Assembly: GCA_016931415.1 (NCBI GenBank)
Contig: JAFGEW010000124.1
Span: 24,421 to 88,420 of the forward strand
Source of the DNA: Verrucomicrobiota bacterium
Lineage (GTDB): Bacteria; Auribacterota; JABMQX01; JAFGEW01
Length of the DNA stretch: 64,000 bases
Reading direction: 5' to 3'
Shown here: piece by piece, positions 1 to 8,643 of the stretch
Layout: every line of letters starts with the position of its first letter
Position numbering within the stretch: position 1 is the first letter of the stretch
Notes under the pieces: generated by a model
The model's database searches: none
What the model saw: the letters and a program-made list of their open reading frames with translations, nothing else
What the model was told of the DNA's origin: nothing
Position numbers and translations under genes: made by a program

Positions 1-2
1 GG

Positions 3-782
3 TTGGTCTGCGTGGGCGGCACAGCAGTGGCGTCGGTCGTGTTTGTTGTCGGGCGGGTGTTTTGGCCGGGGGCGTTGAGCTGGGAGGTCGTTGGGTGGGC
101 GGCACTGTCGGGCCTGTGCGAGGCAGGCTACATCATCCCGTTGTTCATGGCCTATGACCGGACCGATCTCTCGGTGGTCTACCCGCTCAGCCGCGGCGTG
201 GCGCCGCTGCTGACGCTCGCGCTCGGCGGCGTGCTGCTGGGCGACGTGGTGGGGCTCGAGCACGGCTTGGCCGTGCTCGTCGTGGTGGCGGGCGTGGCCG
301 CGGTGAGCTGGTCCGCATGGCTGTCGGCGCCGCATCGGCACACGCTCATGGGCGTGGCGCTCGCGGTATGGGCCGGGGGCCTGATCGCCGGCTACCACCT
401 CATCGATCGGCACGCGATGACGCTCGAAGCCGCGCCCAGCCCTGTCGAGTACATGTTCTTCATGCACGCCTTCCTCGTGTTCTTCGTGTCGCTCTGGCTC
501 GTCGTGGGCCGGGCGCGGCGCAAGCGGGCGCTCAGCGAGTGGCGCGTGAACAAGCGCGGCGTCTGCCTGGTCAGCGTCATCAGTGTCGCCAGCTACCTGC
601 TCATCGTCATCGCGCTCCAATACGGCAATGTCACCCTCATCACGGTTGGCCGCAACGTGGGCATCGTGCTCAGTACGTTCGCCGGCGGGCTGTTTCTCAA
701 GGAGGCGGTGTCGTGGCGGCGCGTCGTCGGCGCGGTGCTCATCACGCTGGGCGTCGCCGCGCTCGTCGTGCTGGGCGGCTGA
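3..782 (+). CDS. EamA/DMT-family membrane transporter (5' partial)
   Basis: Integral membrane carrier of the drug/metabolite transporter superfamily, which normally has two five-helix EamA repeats. About 259 residues are visible and the frame is open to the left edge, so the start and the first helices lie outside the window. The end of the first repeat reads VYPLSRGVAPLLTLALGG; the equivalent end of the second repeat reads ITVGRNVGIVLSTFAGGLFL, followed by a last hydrophobic helix. The family exports or imports small metabolites, but the substrate cannot be read from sequence. The stop codon (780-782) lies inside the outer arm of the palindromic element that follows, so the protein's last residues may be set by that insertion. 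Confidence 0.85.
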   Translation: MVCVGGTAVASVVFVVGRVFWPGALSWEVVGWAALSGLCEAGYIIPLFMAYDRTDLSVVYPLSRGVAPLLTLALGGVLLGDVVGLEHGLAVLVVVAGVAAVSWSAWLSAPHRHTLMGVALAVWAGGLIAGYHLIDRHAMTLEAAPSPVEYMFFMHAFLVFFVSLWLVVGRARRKRALSEWRVNKRGVCLVSVISVASYLLIVIALQYGNVTLITVGRNVGIVLSTFAGGLFLKEAVSWRRVVGAVLITLGVAALVVLGG

Positions 783-1364
783 AGCCACTCGTCGGAAAGC
801 ACGCTGAAGCGCGCTCAGAGCGGAAGACAGTGTCCTCAACACCACCGCCTGAAGGCGGTGGCACAACCGATCCCGGCTGCCAGGCTCAGGCCGGCAACCG
901 TGCTCAGGCCGACCACCACGCCCAAGCCGGTTCCCATGCCCAAGCCAGCTACCACGCCCAGGCCTGCTACCATGCTCAGGCCCGCTACCATGCCCAGGCG
1001 GACTGCCATGCCCAGGTCAACGACCAACTGCAGACTGGCAGTCATGCTCGGGTCGGCTACTACGCTCACGCCGGCTCCCATGCCCAGGCCGGCTATCATG
1101 CGCAGACCGACTACCATGCCCAAGCCAGCTCCCACGCTCAGGCCAGCTACCATGCCCAAGCCAGCTATCGTGCCCAGACCGACTGCCATGCCCAGGCCGG
1201 CTCCCACGCCCAAGCCGGCCATCATGCCCAGACCGACTACCATACCCAAGTCGGCTTGCATGCGCAGGTAGGAGTAGGTGCTGCCACCGGCTTCAGCCGG
1301 TGGTTGCCGGGCAGACCATCAGATCAAGCACGCTTCAGCGTGCTTCCCGACAGAGGGCTTCAGC
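778..1364. repeat. Palindrome-bounded 18-bp minisatellite element
   Basis: Outer inverted repeats at 778-811 and 1331-1364 match over 34 nt with 5 mismatches. Each half carries two hairpins: in the left half around 797-816 (loop TGAA, one mismatch) and at 842-861 (stem CCACCGCC, loop TGAA); in the right half at 1284-1303 (stem CCACCGGC, loop TTCA) and around 1329-1348. Between them 22 tandem 18-bp units run from 878 to 1273 with consensus near TACCATGCCCAGGCCGGC. Because the unit is a multiple of three, all frames look open, giving spurious ORFs (HAQAGY-type hexapeptides on +, GLGMVA-type on -). The layout resembles a MITE or a REP/BIME pair enclosing a satellite. No transposase is present. 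Confidence 0.85.
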
Positions 1365-1478
1365 CATACCCGAGCATGCCGGCATCTCAGCGCCTGTGTG
1401 CGGCCTTTTTCGCTTCGCCGACGGGTGGGGCTCTGCTAGGCTCTCGTCAGCGCGGATACAGGAGGCACAACAGCAGTC

Positions 1479-2357
1479 ATGGCCGACTCGCCGGCCGGCC
1501 GGATCGTCACGGTCGCCAATCAGAAAGGGGGCGTGGGCAAAACCACGACCGCCATCAACCTGGCCGCGTGCCTGGGGCGCGACGGGTTGCGCGTGCTCCT
1601 GATCGATTTCGACGCCCAAGCCAATGCCACCAGCGGGCTGGGCAAGCGCGACGAGGCCGAGACGCGCAACATCTACCGCGCCATCACCGGCGAGCAGGCC
1701 ATCGACGACTGCGTCCTCGAGACCGGCTGCGCCAACTTGTGGCTCATCGGCTCGACGCCCGACCTGGCTGGCGCCGAGGCCGAGCTCATCGAGGTACCCG
1801 GCCGCTACACGGTGCTGCGCGAGCGCCTCGATCGCCTTACCCTGTCGTTCGACTACACGATCATCGACTGCCCGCCGGCGCTGAGCCTGCTGACCGTCAA
1901 CGCGCTGTGCGCCGCCAACCGCGTGCTGGTACCCGTGCAGTGCGAATACTACGCGCTCGAGGGGCTGAGCCAGCTCATCCGCACGCTCAACCTCGTCCAC
2001 AAGAAGATCAATCCGAAGCTCGTCATCGACGGCTTCGTGCTCACCATGGCCGATAGCCGCACCAACCTGAGCCAGCAGGTTGCCGGCGAAGTGAGGCGGT
2101 TCTTCAAAGACAAGGTGTACGAGACCGTCATCCCCCGCAACGTCAAGCTCAGCGAGGCGCCCGGCTTCGGCAAGTCAGTGGTTGACTACGACCCACACAG
2201 CAGCGGCGCCGAGGCGTACTGCGCGTTTGCCACCGAGTTCAGACTCCGCCAGAACCATGCCGCACCCCCCACCCCGCTCGACGAGCCAGGGCCGATGACA
2301 GGGGAGCAGGACCGAGGGAGACCGAGGGAGGGAAGAGGAGAGCAGGAGAACCGGTGA
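1479..2357 (+). CDS. ParA/Soj-family ATPase
   Basis: Deviant Walker-A ATPase of the ParA/MinD superfamily, used for chromosome or plasmid partition or for positioning other cargo at the nucleoid or pole. Residues 14-23 read NQKGGVGKTT, the ParA P-loop with the signature lysine; switch motifs LLIDFDAQANAT and IIDCPPALSLLTVNAL follow. VIPRNVKLSEAP near residue 220 is typical of Soj-like proteins. Length is 292 aa; about 35 C-terminal residues rich in Pro, Gly, Glu and Arg extend beyond the usual fold. No parB-like gene lies beside it, so it may be an orphan ParA serving the pilus-type genes downstream or another cargo; that link is inference. Confidence 0.93.
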   Translation: MADSPAGRIVTVANQKGGVGKTTTAINLAACLGRDGLRVLLIDFDAQANATSGLGKRDEAETRNIYRAITGEQAIDDCVLETGCANLWLIGSTPDLAGAEAELIEVPGRYTVLRERLDRLTLSFDYTIIDCPPALSLLTVNALCAANRVLVPVQCEYYALEGLSQLIRTLNLVHKKINPKLVIDGFVLTMADSRTNLSQQVAGEVRRFFKDKVYETVIPRNVKLSEAPGFGKSVVDYDPHSSGAEAYCAFATEFRLRQNHAAPPTPLDEPGPMTGEQDRGRPREGRGEQENR

Positions 2358-2400
2358 GAGCCGTTGGACCCTCGCCCGTTCGCCTGCTCGCCTCCTCTTC

Positions 2401-3015
2401 TCAGGCCTGCGTCGTTGGCTCTCTGAGGCGGATCGAGATCTCAGCGATGCGGGCGGCCTCGTCGGCGATCGCCAGGGCAATCTCGGCATCGATGCTTCCG
2501 GCGTGGGCGCGCTCGAGCAACTGCTGCGCGTGGCCGCAGAGCGCCTCAAGCGGCGGGCTGACAGCGGCCTGGTAGTCGCGCACGAGCTGCTCGGTCGCAC
2601 CGAGGCGCTCGTGACTCGCCGACGCGGTGGGGGCCGCGTCGGGCCGCGGCTCCGGCCTCTCGGCGGCCACCAGCTCGAGCCGCTTGGCAATGCCGTCGAT
2701 CTCGCGCTTGGACTCATCGAGCCGCAACGCCGCGCCGACCAGCGCGTCCGAGAGCACAACCTGGGAAACGAACTCGCGCGCCCACTCGAGCCCGTCGGGG
2801 CCATGCAGACACGTTGCTCCGTCGCCGGCTTCCGCCGGCTTCTGACTGACCGAGAGGCTGTGCTCGGACGCCAGCGTGCAGAACATGGCAAGGCGCTCCT
2901 CATCCGACAAGGCCTGGAGCGCCGAGCGACACTCCGACAGCGCCTTGAGTACCTTACGGCAGTCGCACTGCGTCGCGGCATTCGCGCACGCTGTCTGTCC
3001 ATCCGGCATGACCAA
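2401..3015 (-). CDS. Hypothetical protein, alpha-helical
   Basis: Unrecognised protein of 204 aa, convergent with the ParA gene. The reading frame was chosen because its amino-acid usage is balanced and helix-forming, whereas overlapping frames are Arg/Ser-rich as expected for shadows of GC-rich DNA. The N-terminal third has four Cys (CANAATQCDC near residues 10-19, then one near 29) and a helical segment; the rest is mostly amphipathic helix, with a Pro/Ala-rich hinge near 120-130. No signal peptide or membrane segment is visible. The palindrome GCCGGC-TTCC-GCCGGC sits inside the gene at 2824-2839 and encodes KPAEAG. Function unknown. Confidence 0.55.
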   Translation of the reverse strand: MVMPDGQTACANAATQCDCRKVLKALSECRSALQALSDEERLAMFCTLASEHSLSVSQKPAEAGDGATCLHGPDGLEWAREFVSQVVLSDALVGAALRLDESKREIDGIAKRLELVAAERPEPRPDAAPTASASHERLGATEQLVRDYQAAVSPPLEALCGHAQQLLERAHAGSIDAEIALAIADEAARIAEISIRLREPTTQA

Positions 3016-3242
3016 TCACTCCGCTCTGTTGCGCGCCGCGAACACTCGCCGGCACTTAGTGTGCATGGGACTTCCCGGCCTTAGTATCGGCAGGGACGGC
3101 ACGGAATTGAGCACAAGTTGGCTCTGTCGTTCCCATAGCCGTGCCAACCCCTCTGGGCAGAAAGGGATAAAGGACCGCCCCTGGAATGCCGACCATTCCA
3201 TCAGTGGGTCGGGAGGACCACTCTGATCTCAGTTCCTGGTCT

Positions 3243-3263
3243 GGCCCCGCCTGAGGCGGGGCT
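3243..3263. repeat. Hairpin upstream of pilB-like gene
   Basis: A perfect 7-bp stem CCCCGCC with loop TGA ends about 12 nt before the start of the PilB-REC gene. It belongs to the CCCCGCC(N)GGCGGGG palindrome group that recurs at 47278, 47975 and 63055. It could be a REP-like repeat or influence translation initiation. A ribosome-binding GAGGAG lies just downstream of it. Confidence 0.6.
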
Positions 3264-3275
3264 GAGGAGTAGGCT

Positions 3276-5441
3276 ATGACAGCCGGGTTGCAGCGGATTG
3301 ACAGGCGCCTGATTGACATGGGCCTTATCAGCGAGGATCAGATCGACGAGGCTCGCCTGTCATCCAAGGGCAGCAAGCGTCCCATCCTCGATGAACTCAT
3401 CGAACTCGGCTACCTGGGCGACGACGATCTGATCTCCGTGTTCCTGTCGGCCGACCCCAGTCTCGCCGTCGCCGACCTTCGCGCGGTGTCTGTCGATCAG
3501 TCGCTGCTGTGTCGCGTTCCGTATGCGCTCACGCAGCGCCACTCGGCGCTGCCGATCGAGGTGCGCGACGGCGAACTTGTGGTGGCGATGACCAACCCGT
3601 GGGATCTGATGGCCACCGACGACCTGTCGCTGGCCGCCGGCGAGCCCGTGCGCCCCGTGCTGGCCAAACGTTCCGACCTGATCGAGGCCATCGAGCGCTT
3701 CTACTGCGTTGACGGATCGGTCTATGACCTGTGCAAGCACATGCAGGCCGATGATGCGATCGAGGTGACGCCCGCTGGTGAGATCGACAGCCGCACCGTG
3801 GCCAAGCTCGAGACGTCCGCCGGCGATGCGCCCGTGGTCCGCCTCGTCAACCTCATCATCGCCGATGGGCTCAAGCAAAACGCCTCCGACATCCACATCG
3901 AGCCGACCAGCGAGAAACTCATCGTGCGCTACCGCATCGACGGCGTGCTGCGCACCGTGCTCGAACTGCCGTCGCGGCTTACCCCGGCGGTCACCTCGCG
4001 CATCAAGATCCTGGCGGGCATGGACATCGCCGAGCGCCGCAAGCCCCAGGACGGCCGCATCAAGGTGCGCCGCGCCGGTCAGGAAGTCGACGTGCGCGTC
4101 TCGGTCATCCCGGTTTTCACGGGCGAGAAAGCCGTGCTGCGGCTGCTCACGTTCGCCGGCACCGGGTTGTCGCTCGAGAAAATCGGCTTCGGGCCCGACG
4201 AGCTGAGCTTCTACCGCGAGATGCTGCTCCGGCCCCAGGGTATGCTGCTCGTGACCGGGCCGACCGGCTCGGGCAAGACGTCGACGATCTACGCCTCGCT
4301 CCTGGCGCTCAACGACGGCATTCGCAATATCACCACCGTCGAGGATCCGGTCGAATACCAGCTCGATGGGATCAACCAGATCCAGATCAACGAGGCGGCC
4401 GGGGTCACGTTCGGCTCGGCGCTGCGCTCGATTCTACGCCAGGATCCCAACGTGATCTTCGTCGGCGAGATTCGCGACGCCGAGACCGCCGAGATCGCCT
4501 TCCGCTCGGCGCAGACAGGCCACTTGGTCATCAGCACGCTGCACACCAACAGCGCGGCGGCGGCTTATACGCGCCTGCTCGACATCGGCATCGAGCCGTT
4601 TCTGATCTCGTCGTCACTGCTCGGCATCGTGGCCCAGCGGCTCGTGCGCCGCCTCTGCCCCCAGTGCAAGGCGCCCTACGAGGCGGGGCCGCACGAGCTG
4701 CAGCGTCTCGGCGAGACGGTGCCGCCGGGCACCACCGTGTATCGCGCCCTCGGATGCGCCGCGTGCAGCTACTCGGGCTATCACGGCCGGATGCCCGTCT
4801 TCGAGATCCTGCCGGTCACCGATCAGGTCAAGCAGCTTATCAGCCTGAACCGCCCTGAAACGCTGCTCGCGGACGTGGCCCTCGAGGCCGGCATGAAGCC
4901 GCTCTCAACGCGCGCCGCCGAGCTCGTGCTCGAAGGCCTGACCTCAGCCGAGGAGGCAGCGGCCCTCTGCCCGGCCGAGATCCGGCGCCCCGCGGTCTCG
5001 GCGACATTCGCCGCGCCGGCCTACGACCCCAACCCGGCGCCCAAGATCGCCGCGCCCACGGTCCTCATCGTCGATGACGATCCGGCCATCCGGCTGCTGT
5101 TCCGCCGAACTTTTGGCAGAGATCCGATCGAGATCCACGAGGCCGAAGACGGCGAACAGGGCCTGCGGCTGGCCCATCAGCTCAAGCCGAACCTGATCAT
5201 CCTCGACGTGATGATGCCGGTCATGGACGGCATCGAGGCGTGCCGCCGGCTCAAGAGCAGCGTCGAGATGGCCAACATCCCCGTCATTCTGGCCACGGCC
5301 AGAACCGGCGACGAGGACGAGGTCGAGGGCCTGCGCGCCGGGGCCGACGACTACCTGGTCAAGCCGCTTAGGCCCGAGAAGCTCCGGCTCCACGTGCTCA
5401 AGCACTTGGGCAGGAGGTACCCGGCGCTTCGCGTTACCTAG
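3276..5441 (+). CDS. PilB/GspE assembly ATPase fused to a receiver domain
   Basis: Hexameric secretion ATPase of the type IV pilus / type II secretion class, which powers pseudopilin assembly from the cytoplasmic face. Order in 721 aa: MshEN-like N-terminal domain (about 1-160), ATPase core with Walker A GPTGSGKTST near 328, then Asp and His boxes (GEIRDAETAEIAF, TGHLVISTLHTNSA), and a zinc-binding CPQC...CAAC cluster near 460-495 as in PilB. Unusually, residues about 593-715 form a CheY-like receiver: VLIVDDDPA acidic pocket, phospho-acceptor Asp644 in IILDVMMP, and the K of YLVKPL. The start ATG at 3276 has a GAGGAG ribosome site. Prepilin-like genes follow. Pilus motor activity is probably under phosphorylation control (inference). 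Confidence 0.93.
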   Translation: MTAGLQRIDRRLIDMGLISEDQIDEARLSSKGSKRPILDELIELGYLGDDDLISVFLSADPSLAVADLRAVSVDQSLLCRVPYALTQRHSALPIEVRDGELVVAMTNPWDLMATDDLSLAAGEPVRPVLAKRSDLIEAIERFYCVDGSVYDLCKHMQADDAIEVTPAGEIDSRTVAKLETSAGDAPVVRLVNLIIADGLKQNASDIHIEPTSEKLIVRYRIDGVLRTVLELPSRLTPAVTSRIKILAGMDIAERRKPQDGRIKVRRAGQEVDVRVSVIPVFTGEKAVLRLLTFAGTGLSLEKIGFGPDELSFYREMLLRPQGMLLVTGPTGSGKTSTIYASLLALNDGIRNITTVEDPVEYQLDGINQIQINEAAGVTFGSALRSILRQDPNVIFVGEIRDAETAEIAFRSAQTGHLVISTLHTNSAAAAYTRLLDIGIEPFLISSSLLGIVAQRLVRRLCPQCKAPYEAGPHELQRLGETVPPGTTVYRALGCAACSYSGYHGRMPVFEILPVTDQVKQLISLNRPETLLADVALEAGMKPLSTRAAELVLEGLTSAEEAAALCPAEIRRPAVSATFAAPAYDPNPAPKIAAPTVLIVDDDPAIRLLFRRTFGRDPIEIHEAEDGEQGLRLAHQLKPNLIILDVMMPVMDGIEACRRLKSSVEMANIPVILATARTGDEDEVEGLRAGADDYLVKPLRPEKLRLHVLKHLGRRYPALRVT

Positions 5442-5451
5442 GAGCACGACG

Positions 5452-6105
5452 ATGGATCCGTACGTTCCGCCAAAGCCGGACGTGCCGTGCGCCGAACACA
5501 AGGACCGGCCAGCCACGGCGTACTGCAGCATCTGCTTCCGCCCCATGTGCGACGACTGCTGCGATCTCACGGCGCCCGAGCCGTGTTGCCGCCGCTGCTC
5601 GGTCGAGGACATCCTCTCCCAGATGCGCAAGGACTGGACCGGCAGAGAGGAAAGGAAGAGGCACGTCGCCGGCACACCCGCCGGAACGGACGAGACGCAG
5701 GCGCTCAGGTGGCGGCGGTTCGGCCTCGCTGCCGTCGCCATCATCTCACTGCTGCTCATGGTGACGACGTTTCCGGCCTCGACGCTGCGTGGCCACCAGA
5801 TGTACGCCCTCAACCTGCCGACCGAGGGCGGGCCGGGTCTCAACGGATGCCTGCGCGAGATGTGGAACGTACGCGGCGCGATCGAGGCGCACTTGGCGCG
5901 CAGCGGCACCGTGCCACACACGCTCTCGGACATCGTCAGCACGACGGCCGCCATCTGTCCGGCGTCAAACAAAAGGTACGTCTATGAGCGCCAGGACGCC
6001 GTGCAGTACGTGCTGGACTGCCCCGCGCCGGAGATCCACCGGGTCAGCGGGATCAGGGTGCGCTCCGGCAGCGCGCCCGTCATCTTGGACACATCCGCCC
6101 GGTAG
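5452..6105 (+). CDS. B-box-like zinc-finger membrane protein with pseudopilin-like C-terminus
   Basis: 217 aa. Residues about 10-50 carry a Cys/His-rich knuckle (CAEHKD, YCSICFRPMCDDCC, CCRRCS) resembling B-box/LIM-type zinc ribbons. One strong membrane helix follows near residues 90-108 (AAVAIISLLLMV). The remaining 110 residues resemble the globular part of minor pseudopilins (CLREMWNVRGAIEAHLA, then a Cys pair at CPAS and DCPAPE). It lies 11 nt after the PilB-REC gene and 14 nt before a prepilin, so the three are probably one operon. A related design occurs at 7924-8643. The zinc domain would sit in the cytoplasm near the motor; that role is inference. Confidence 0.75.
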   Translation: MDPYVPPKPDVPCAEHKDRPATAYCSICFRPMCDDCCDLTAPEPCCRRCSVEDILSQMRKDWTGREERKRHVAGTPAGTDETQALRWRRFGLAAVAIISLLLMVTTFPASTLRGHQMYALNLPTEGGPGLNGCLREMWNVRGAIEAHLARSGTVPHTLSDIVSTTAAICPASNKRYVYERQDAVQYVLDCPAPEIHRVSGIRVRSGSAPVILDTSAR

Positions 6106-6119
6106 CGAGGGAACCGACC

Positions 6120-6581
6120 ATGCTCCGCAGTAATCGAGGCCTGACACTCGTCGAGCTCATGCTCGTCGTCTTCATCATCGGCATGCTGGGTGCTGCTGCC
6201 GCCGGCTCGCACATGCGCGCGCGCGAGCGCAGCCAACAGGTGCTTTGCCTCCAGTATCGTCAGGCGATCGAGGCCGCCGAAGAACGCTACGTCCTCGGCG
6301 AGGGCCTGCATTCACCCGCTCTGGCGGATCTCGAAGCGAAAGGCTACCTCGCCCTGTTCGAGACCTGCCCCGCCGGAGGCTCCTACGCTTGGGAAGAGCA
6401 AGACCCCGACAGCGCCCTGTACCGCACGGCGCTCGTCTGCTCCATCCACGGCACCACAGACGATCCCCAAGGCGGTGGCCAAGCAGCAGGCCGCCAGCGG
6501 CAGAACTTGCGGCAATACCGTCCCGGGCCTAATCCGCCTCGGCACCCAGACCACGACTCAGGCGTCTCACGACAAAGATGA
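6120..6581 (+). CDS. Type IV prepilin-like protein
   Basis: Class III signal peptide at the N-terminus: short basic leader MLRSNR, cleavage before the invariant block GLTLVELMLVVFIIGMLGAA, with the Glu at mature position 5. The helix is followed by RERSQQVLCLQYRQAIEAAE, typical of pseudopilins. A Cys pair (near 80 and 107) could close a disulfide. Length 153 aa; the last 35 residues (after TTDDPQGGG) are low complexity and overlap the 3' end of the convergent Yip1 gene by 53 nt. The C-terminus may therefore be a read-through extension. It would be exported and assembled by the PilB-REC motor encoded upstream. Confidence 0.85.
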   Translation: MLRSNRGLTLVELMLVVFIIGMLGAAAAGSHMRARERSQQVLCLQYRQAIEAAEERYVLGEGLHSPALADLEAKGYLALFETCPAGGSYAWEEQDPDSALYRTALVCSIHGTTDDPQGGGQAAGRQRQNLRQYRPGPNPPRHPDHDSGVSRQR

Positions 6582-7875
6582 GCTTGTCCCACGTCAACCT
6601 GAGCATATAGACGGGCAGTTGCTTGGAACGGAACTCATCGAGGACGCCGTCTGTGCACGGCAGGTAGCGCACTTCGCCCTTGTGCTTGACGCGATACACC
6701 TCAACCTTGGCCCCCTGCCCCACCGGTCGCTCGGTCGTCTCCTCGTAGTCAAGCCGCACACCGGCAGCGACCTTCTCCGCGGGGGACAGCGTTGTCTTAC
6801 CGCCCGGATCGGGGCTGTAGAGCGTCGCGTCGATCACGGTGACCTTCACGAACTGGCCGGGCTCTGGGATCTGCCCCGTGAAATGGTAGACGCCGAACAT
6901 GACGGCGAGCACGAGGCCGGCCAAGAGCGCCGTGCCGATAAGCCATGCGAACGGCGCGAGGACCGGCGCGATCCTGTGCACGCGATTGGCCCCGATGATC
7001 TGGAGCACGATCAGGTAAGGCGCCGTGATGATGGCCACGAGGGCACCGCTGCCGTAGACGACGATCTTGTATGTCATCGTCAGGTTGGCCTTGCCGCCAA
7101 AGAGCTTGAACGCCACGTGCAGCATGGCGGCGTGCAGCAGGGCAAGCACCATGAGCACGAGGCTCGTCACAAGGCCCAACAGGAAGATGCCGAGCAGAAT
7201 GAAGAAGTAGGCCATCAGCTTGGGCACCAGGTCTTCGCGGTCAGGATAGAGGCCCGAGGTTTCGCCGAAGTTGAACGCCATCTGCTCGACGGTGTCCCGG
7301 TGGATGATGGCCAGCACAAGGAAAACGATCAGCGCGGGGATCACGACCACCTTGAAGAGGAACCGGTTCGTCTTCTCATCGCGCCCGGGCCGCAGTCCGC
7401 TGAAGAACGTCACCGGCCCGACGACGAGTTTGGTGAGCGTGGCCTGGAAACTGCCCTCGGTCGGGTTCCAGAACGGGTTGGCGCGGCGCACCAGCTCGAG
7501 CCGCGAGGTCTTGTCGGACCTGGGCGAGTAGGTCTCGCAGTAGCTGCGCAGCTTCAAGAGCACCTCGCCCACCTCGGCCCAGCGCTGGCGCAGCCGGCGC
7601 TGTTGGAACTCGGATTGACGCGCCAGATACCGCAGACTGGGCGCGTCATGGATGACGCTCATCGTCAGCCCATGCAGATCGAAGCGGTCGCGCTCGACCT
7701 CGACAACGCGCACGAGCTGCTCGACCATGGCGCCCTGGAACTCGAGGAACTCGTCCTCGCGCGCGTCGGTCACCTCGTCGGGCGCGATGGCGTCCAGGTA
7801 GAGCATGCCGAACCGGTCCCACAGCCCGATGAAGTCCCGGACAGTCCCAAGCCACTCCTCGCGAATGTCTTTCAC
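6529..7875 (-). CDS. Yip1-domain polytopic membrane protein
   Basis: 448 aa. The N-terminal ~150 residues are soluble and helical. A Yip1-type membrane domain with about five helices follows (FFSGLRPGRDEKTNRFLFKVVV entry, then helices around 190, 230, 265, 295, 325). A C-terminal soluble ~90 residues have the look of a small beta domain. Bacterial Yip1 proteins are widespread and mostly uncharacterised. A GTG start is used at 7875, preceded by an AGAGGAGAGG ribosome site. It is the last gene of the minus-strand run that begins with uvrC and lies 48 nt after the zinc-finger pseudopilin-like gene. Confidence 0.75.
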   Translation of the reverse strand: MKDIREEWLGTVRDFIGLWDRFGMLYLDAIAPDEVTDAREDEFLEFQGAMVEQLVRVVEVERDRFDLHGLTMSVIHDAPSLRYLARQSEFQQRRLRQRWAEVGEVLLKLRSYCETYSPRSDKTSRLELVRRANPFWNPTEGSFQATLTKLVVGPVTFFSGLRPGRDEKTNRFLFKVVVIPALIVFLVLAIIHRDTVEQMAFNFGETSGLYPDREDLVPKLMAYFFILLGIFLLGLVTSLVLMVLALLHAAMLHVAFKLFGGKANLTMTYKIVVYGSGALVAIITAPYLIVLQIIGANRVHRIAPVLAPFAWLIGTALLAGLVLAVMFGVYHFTGQIPEPGQFVKVTVIDATLYSPDPGGKTTLSPAEKVAAGVRLDYEETTERPVGQGAKVEVYRVKHKGEVRYLPCTDGVLDEFRSKQLPVYMLRLTWDKLIFVVRRLSRGLGAEAD

Positions 7876-7923
7876 CGGCCTCTCCTCTGTTTGCCCGTTG
7901 TGGCCAGCTTCTCGGGCCGGATC

Positions 7924-8643
7924 CTACTGCGTCGGCACGGTCGAGTCAACCGTGCTCGGGGCCGGGCCGCGCGGCTCAAGCGCGGGGAGCCGGTCTGTCC
8001 AGTACTCGTGGTGGCCGTCCTTGAAAATGACATTCATGCCGCGGTCCTTGTGGTTGGCCAAGCTCTGGTCCCAAAGTAAGGGCAGCTTTGCATCGCCCTC
8101 TTCCTTGGGGAATCTGTAGCCGCCCTGGTAGAAGTAACTCATCCCCGGCCCCTCGGGTGAGGTCCCGTCGTTCTTGAGGTCGTCGCGCGTGGTCACGGTG
8201 TTGGCCGTGCCGGGGCACTCGAAATGGCGAAGCCGGAGCTCGGGACCGAACAGCGGCCGGAGGTCGTTATTGGCTGGCGGGAACACGCTGGAGCCCGCCG
8301 CGTACGCCGTGAGCGCCCTGCAGATGTATTCCATGTTGCGCTTGCACTCACGCGCCGTGTCGATGCGCATGAACGTGTAGATAAGCAGCACGGTCGAGCC
8401 GACGACGAACAGCACGAGCGCAACGGCGCACCCGAGCACGGTGTAGCGGATGGCCCGGTTGTCGTACTGCTCGCGGAACGGCTGGAGTTCGTCGAGCGCG
8501 CGGCCCGCCTCGGCACAGTCGCGGCAGTAGAACCGCCCGCGCACCGTGGTGACCTCTTCGACGTCGGCGAGCTTGCCGCACAGCTCGCACTTGACCCCCT
8601 TGCGCTCCGGCAGTTCCGGCGCGTCGGTCTGCGTCTCCGTCAT
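7924..8643 (-). CDS. Zinc-ribbon membrane protein with DUF1559/pseudopilin-like domain
   Basis: 239 aa from the ATG at 8643, which overlaps the tsaE stop as ATGA and so is probably translationally coupled; the longer upstream frame is Arg/Ala-rich and rejected. CELCGK and CRDCAE form a four-Cys zinc ribbon near residues 20-42. A single membrane helix lies near 65-90. The rest resembles planctomycete-type secreted pseudopilin domains (ARECKRNMEYICRALTAYAA, then GMNVIFKDGHHEYWTDRL at the end). This zinc ribbon-helix-pilin-like layout parallels the protein at 5452. Its place in the tsaE operon is unexplained. Confidence 0.75.
   Translation of the reverse strand: MTETQTDAPELPERKGVKCELCGKLADVEEVTTVRGRFYCRDCAEAGRALDELQPFREQYDNRAIRYTVLGCAVALVLFVVGSTVLLIYTFMRIDTARECKRNMEYICRALTAYAAGSSVFPPANNDLRPLFGPELRLRHFECPGTANTVTTRDDLKNDGTSPEGPGMSYFYQGGYRFPKEEGDAKLPLLWDQSLANHKDRGMNVIFKDGHHEYWTDRLPALEPRGPAPSTVDSTVPTQ

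Noticed and set aside
878..1273. CRISPR array
   Set aside because: Units are contiguous 18-mers without spacers, degenerate, and no cas gene is near.
317..2056. Long + frame with HAQAGY-type hexapeptide repeats, and the - frame at 836-1261 with GLGMVA repeats
   Set aside because: Both are by-products of the 18-bp satellite; they run across hairpins and through the parA gene in the wrong frame, and have no start signals.
6190..8079. 629-aa + frame opposite the Yip1 and zinc-ribbon genes
   Set aside because: Arg/His/Glu-rich shadow of the minus-strand genes with no domain or start signal.
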